Origin: CAXTTV01 sp964247295
GTDB lineage: Bacteria; Chloroflexota; Ktedonobacteria; Ktedonobacterales; Ktedonobacteraceae
Assembly (NCBI GenBank): GCA_964247295.1
Contig: CAXTTV010000255.1
Location: 1 to 5,988 of the forward strand
Direction of reading: 5' to 3'
Length of the DNA stretch: 5,988 nucleotides
The notes under the pieces are model-generated. The model ran no database searches and was not told where the DNA came from. It worked only from the letters and a program-made list of their open reading frames with translations. A program made the position numbers and the translations under genes. Below are positions 5,007 to 5,988 of the stretch, piece by piece (the first letter of the stretch is position 1; each line of letters begins with the position of its first letter).

Positions 5007-5043
5007 AACCATGCAAAGGCTGACCTATATCATTCGACTCTTA

Positions 5044-5613
5044 TTACACCGATCTTGGCCATTCATGTTTCAGCAGTCCAAAGTAATGGGCATCTAAAAA
5101 TTGGTCGCGGAAGAAGAAGCGCTGGCGTAGGTTTCCTTCATAGGTGAAACCAAGCTTGAGGAGGAGATTTCTTGAAGCTTCGTTTCTTTGATCCATGGCC
5201 GCTTCAATACGGTGTAGCCCCAGTTCGGTAAATCCATAGGTCAGGATCACCGCCAGGGCTTCAGCTACAATGCCCTGCCTCCAGTATTCTTGATTAAGCT
5301 CGTAGCCTATTTCGGCATAATGAAGGTCTGGGCCGAAAGAGATAAAGGCGCATGAGCCAATAATGGCATCCTCACCTTTCAACGTGATCCCCCAAAAGAT
5401 CGATTCATGCCGCGTGTAGAGATCACGAATCTCTTGAATCAGTGTTCGCGTCTCTTCAAGTGAGGTATGTGTCTTGTCCCCATAAAAGTCCATGATCTGC
5501 TGATTAGACTTTAGTTTGAAAAATGCTTTCGCGTCCTCGGGCTGAAACTGGCGGAGCTGTAAGCGGTCAGTGGTCAGTAAGGGGAAGTGCGTAAATGCTA
5601 GGTTCATGCTCAT
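5044..5613 (-). CDS. GNAT-family N-acetyltransferase, RimJ/RimL-like
   Basis: A 189-residue protein of normal length for the RimJ/RimL-type (Acetyltransf_3) branch of the GNAT fold. These enzymes move an acetyl group from acetyl-CoA to an amine, often a protein N terminus such as that of a ribosomal protein, but also small molecules. Visible blocks: the N-terminal strand TTDRLQLRQFQPEDA (14-28); the central strands AIIGSCAFI and AEIGYELNQEYWRQGIVAEAL (83-120), where RQGIVA (112-117) is the acetyl-CoA pyrophosphate loop; then HRIEAAMDQRNEASRNLLLKLGF (134-156), the typical Asn/Ser helix and KLGF of this branch. The frame is open to 5712, but AAGGAG (minus strand, 5621-5626) lies seven bases before the ATG at 5613, so the extra 33 residues are not counted. 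The substrate cannot be told. It is transcribed alone and ends in the hairpin at 4897-5006. Confidence 0.92.
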   Translation of the reverse strand: MSMNLAFTHFPLLTTDRLQLRQFQPEDAKAFFKLKSNQQIMDFYGDKTHTSLEETRTLIQEIRDLYTRHESIFWGITLKGEDAIIGSCAFISFGPDLHYAEIGYELNQEYWRQGIVAEALAVILTYGFTELGLHRIEAAMDQRNEASRNLLLKLGFTYEGNLRQRFFFRDQFLDAHYFGLLKHEWPRSV

Positions 5614-5663
5614 AAATAGGCTCCTTCTGGCTAAGGCTGATGCACAATAGCTTCTGAATAGAA

Positions 5664-5701
5664 TAAGGAGACGGATTTTTACTGATGGGGTCCGCCTCCT
5701 T
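5664..5701 (-). terminator. Hairpin between the partial gene and the GNAT gene
   Basis: On minus, AAGGAGGCGGA (5701-5691) pairs with TCCGTCTCCTT (5675-5665) in an eleven-pair stem with one G-U pair. The loop has 15 bases, and a moderately U-rich ATTCTATTC follows. It lies about 40 bases after the stop at 5740 and probably ends the upstream gene's transcript, separating it from the GNAT gene. Confidence 0.5.
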
Positions 5702-5739
5702 CCACTCTTCAAGTATATTCTTTTACGATGGTAATTCGC

Positions 5740-5988
5740 TTACTCCTCGCCTTGTTCTGGCCTATCCCGCTCAGGTTGATCCACAAAGCGTGGGGCGGTC
5801 GGGTTGTTATGATGCGGCGCTGTCAGTTCCTGATACTCGGGAAGCATGTTTTCGGCGAATGGTGGCAGTGGTTTCTCGGTCTTCTCAACTTTAGAGGTCC
5901 GTTCACCTGGCTGATCAGTAGATGAGTTGGAGCAGTTGATCCCAATGGTATTCATAATCTGCATATTGCGTTGTGCCAGCGATGGATG
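5740..5988 (-). CDS. C-terminal tail of a gene cut by the right window edge
   Basis: A minus-strand frame is open from the edge (5988) to TAA at 5742-5740, giving 82 visible residues with no stop. It begins HPSLAQRNMQIMNTIGIN, and the ATG at 5964 has no ribosome site, so the true start probably lies outside. The visible part is polar and rich in Pro, Glu, Gln and Asn (KTEKPLPPFAENMLPEYQE, then DQPERDRPEQGEE), like a disordered tail. No domain is recognisable, so the function is unknown. A hairpin follows about 40 bases after the stop. Confidence 0.5.
   Translation of the reverse strand, partial: HPSLAQRNMQIMNTIGINCSNSSTDQPGERTSKVEKTEKPLPPFAENMLPEYQELTAPHHNNPTAPRFVDQPERDRPEQGEE

Noticed and set aside
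3917..5043. Search for a tracrRNA or anti-repeat near the array
   Set aside because: No stretch complementary to the repeat was seen outside the array, which argues against a type II system here.
5614..5712. Longer start of the GNAT gene (33 extra residues)
   Set aside because: The ATG at 5613 has a clear AAGGAG seven bases before it, and the extension is basic and unlike the family's N terminus. It also covers the inter-gene hairpin region.

Overview
The window looks like chromosomal DNA of a free-living bacterium, most plausibly a Ktedonobacteria-type member of the Chloroflexota. That placement is inferred from gene content only: a sigma factor carrying Clp-N repeats, scattered stand-alone genes, long intergenic spaces and a small class-1-looking CRISPR array. 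It was not tested by any search.

Layout. 1-24 is an intrinsic terminator of a gene left of the window. A membrane protein of unknown function lies on the minus strand (190-1149). A VOC/glyoxalase-fold gene runs on plus (1410-1808), divergent from the membrane gene across about 240 bases. A gene-free stretch rich in inverted repeats (1809-2134) leads into the central locus, an ECF-type sigma factor fused at its C terminus to Clp-N repeats (2135-3160). One in-frame TAA separates it from a further 246-codon Clp-N reading frame (3176-3916). The two frames are in the same phase, and the stop falls inside a Clp repeat, so they look like one gene of about 593 codons broken by a single nonsense codon, or a recently split pair.

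Downstream (3917-4532) is non-coding DNA with nested repeats. A 141-bp foldback element (4335-4475), with about 20-bp terminal inverted repeats and a perfect 9-bp target duplication, sits inside one arm of an older inverted repeat (4199-4493). Removing the inserted copy restores a perfect 19-bp inverted repeat. Right after it, a good sigma-70-type promoter (4492-4520) faces a short CRISPR array (4533-4784; four 37-bp repeats, three spacers, last repeat degenerate). No cas gene is in the window.

The right part is on minus: a RimJ/RimL-like GNAT acetyltransferase (5044-5613) ending in a branched hairpin plus poly-U terminator (about 4897-5006), preceded by the C-terminal tail of a gene that runs off the right edge (5740-5988).

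No multi-gene operon is obvious. The strongest candidate for something unusual is the sigma factor-Clp-N fusion, which has no anti-sigma gene beside it and so may be controlled in cis by its Clp-like extension. The second is the repeat-invaded CRISPR leader.
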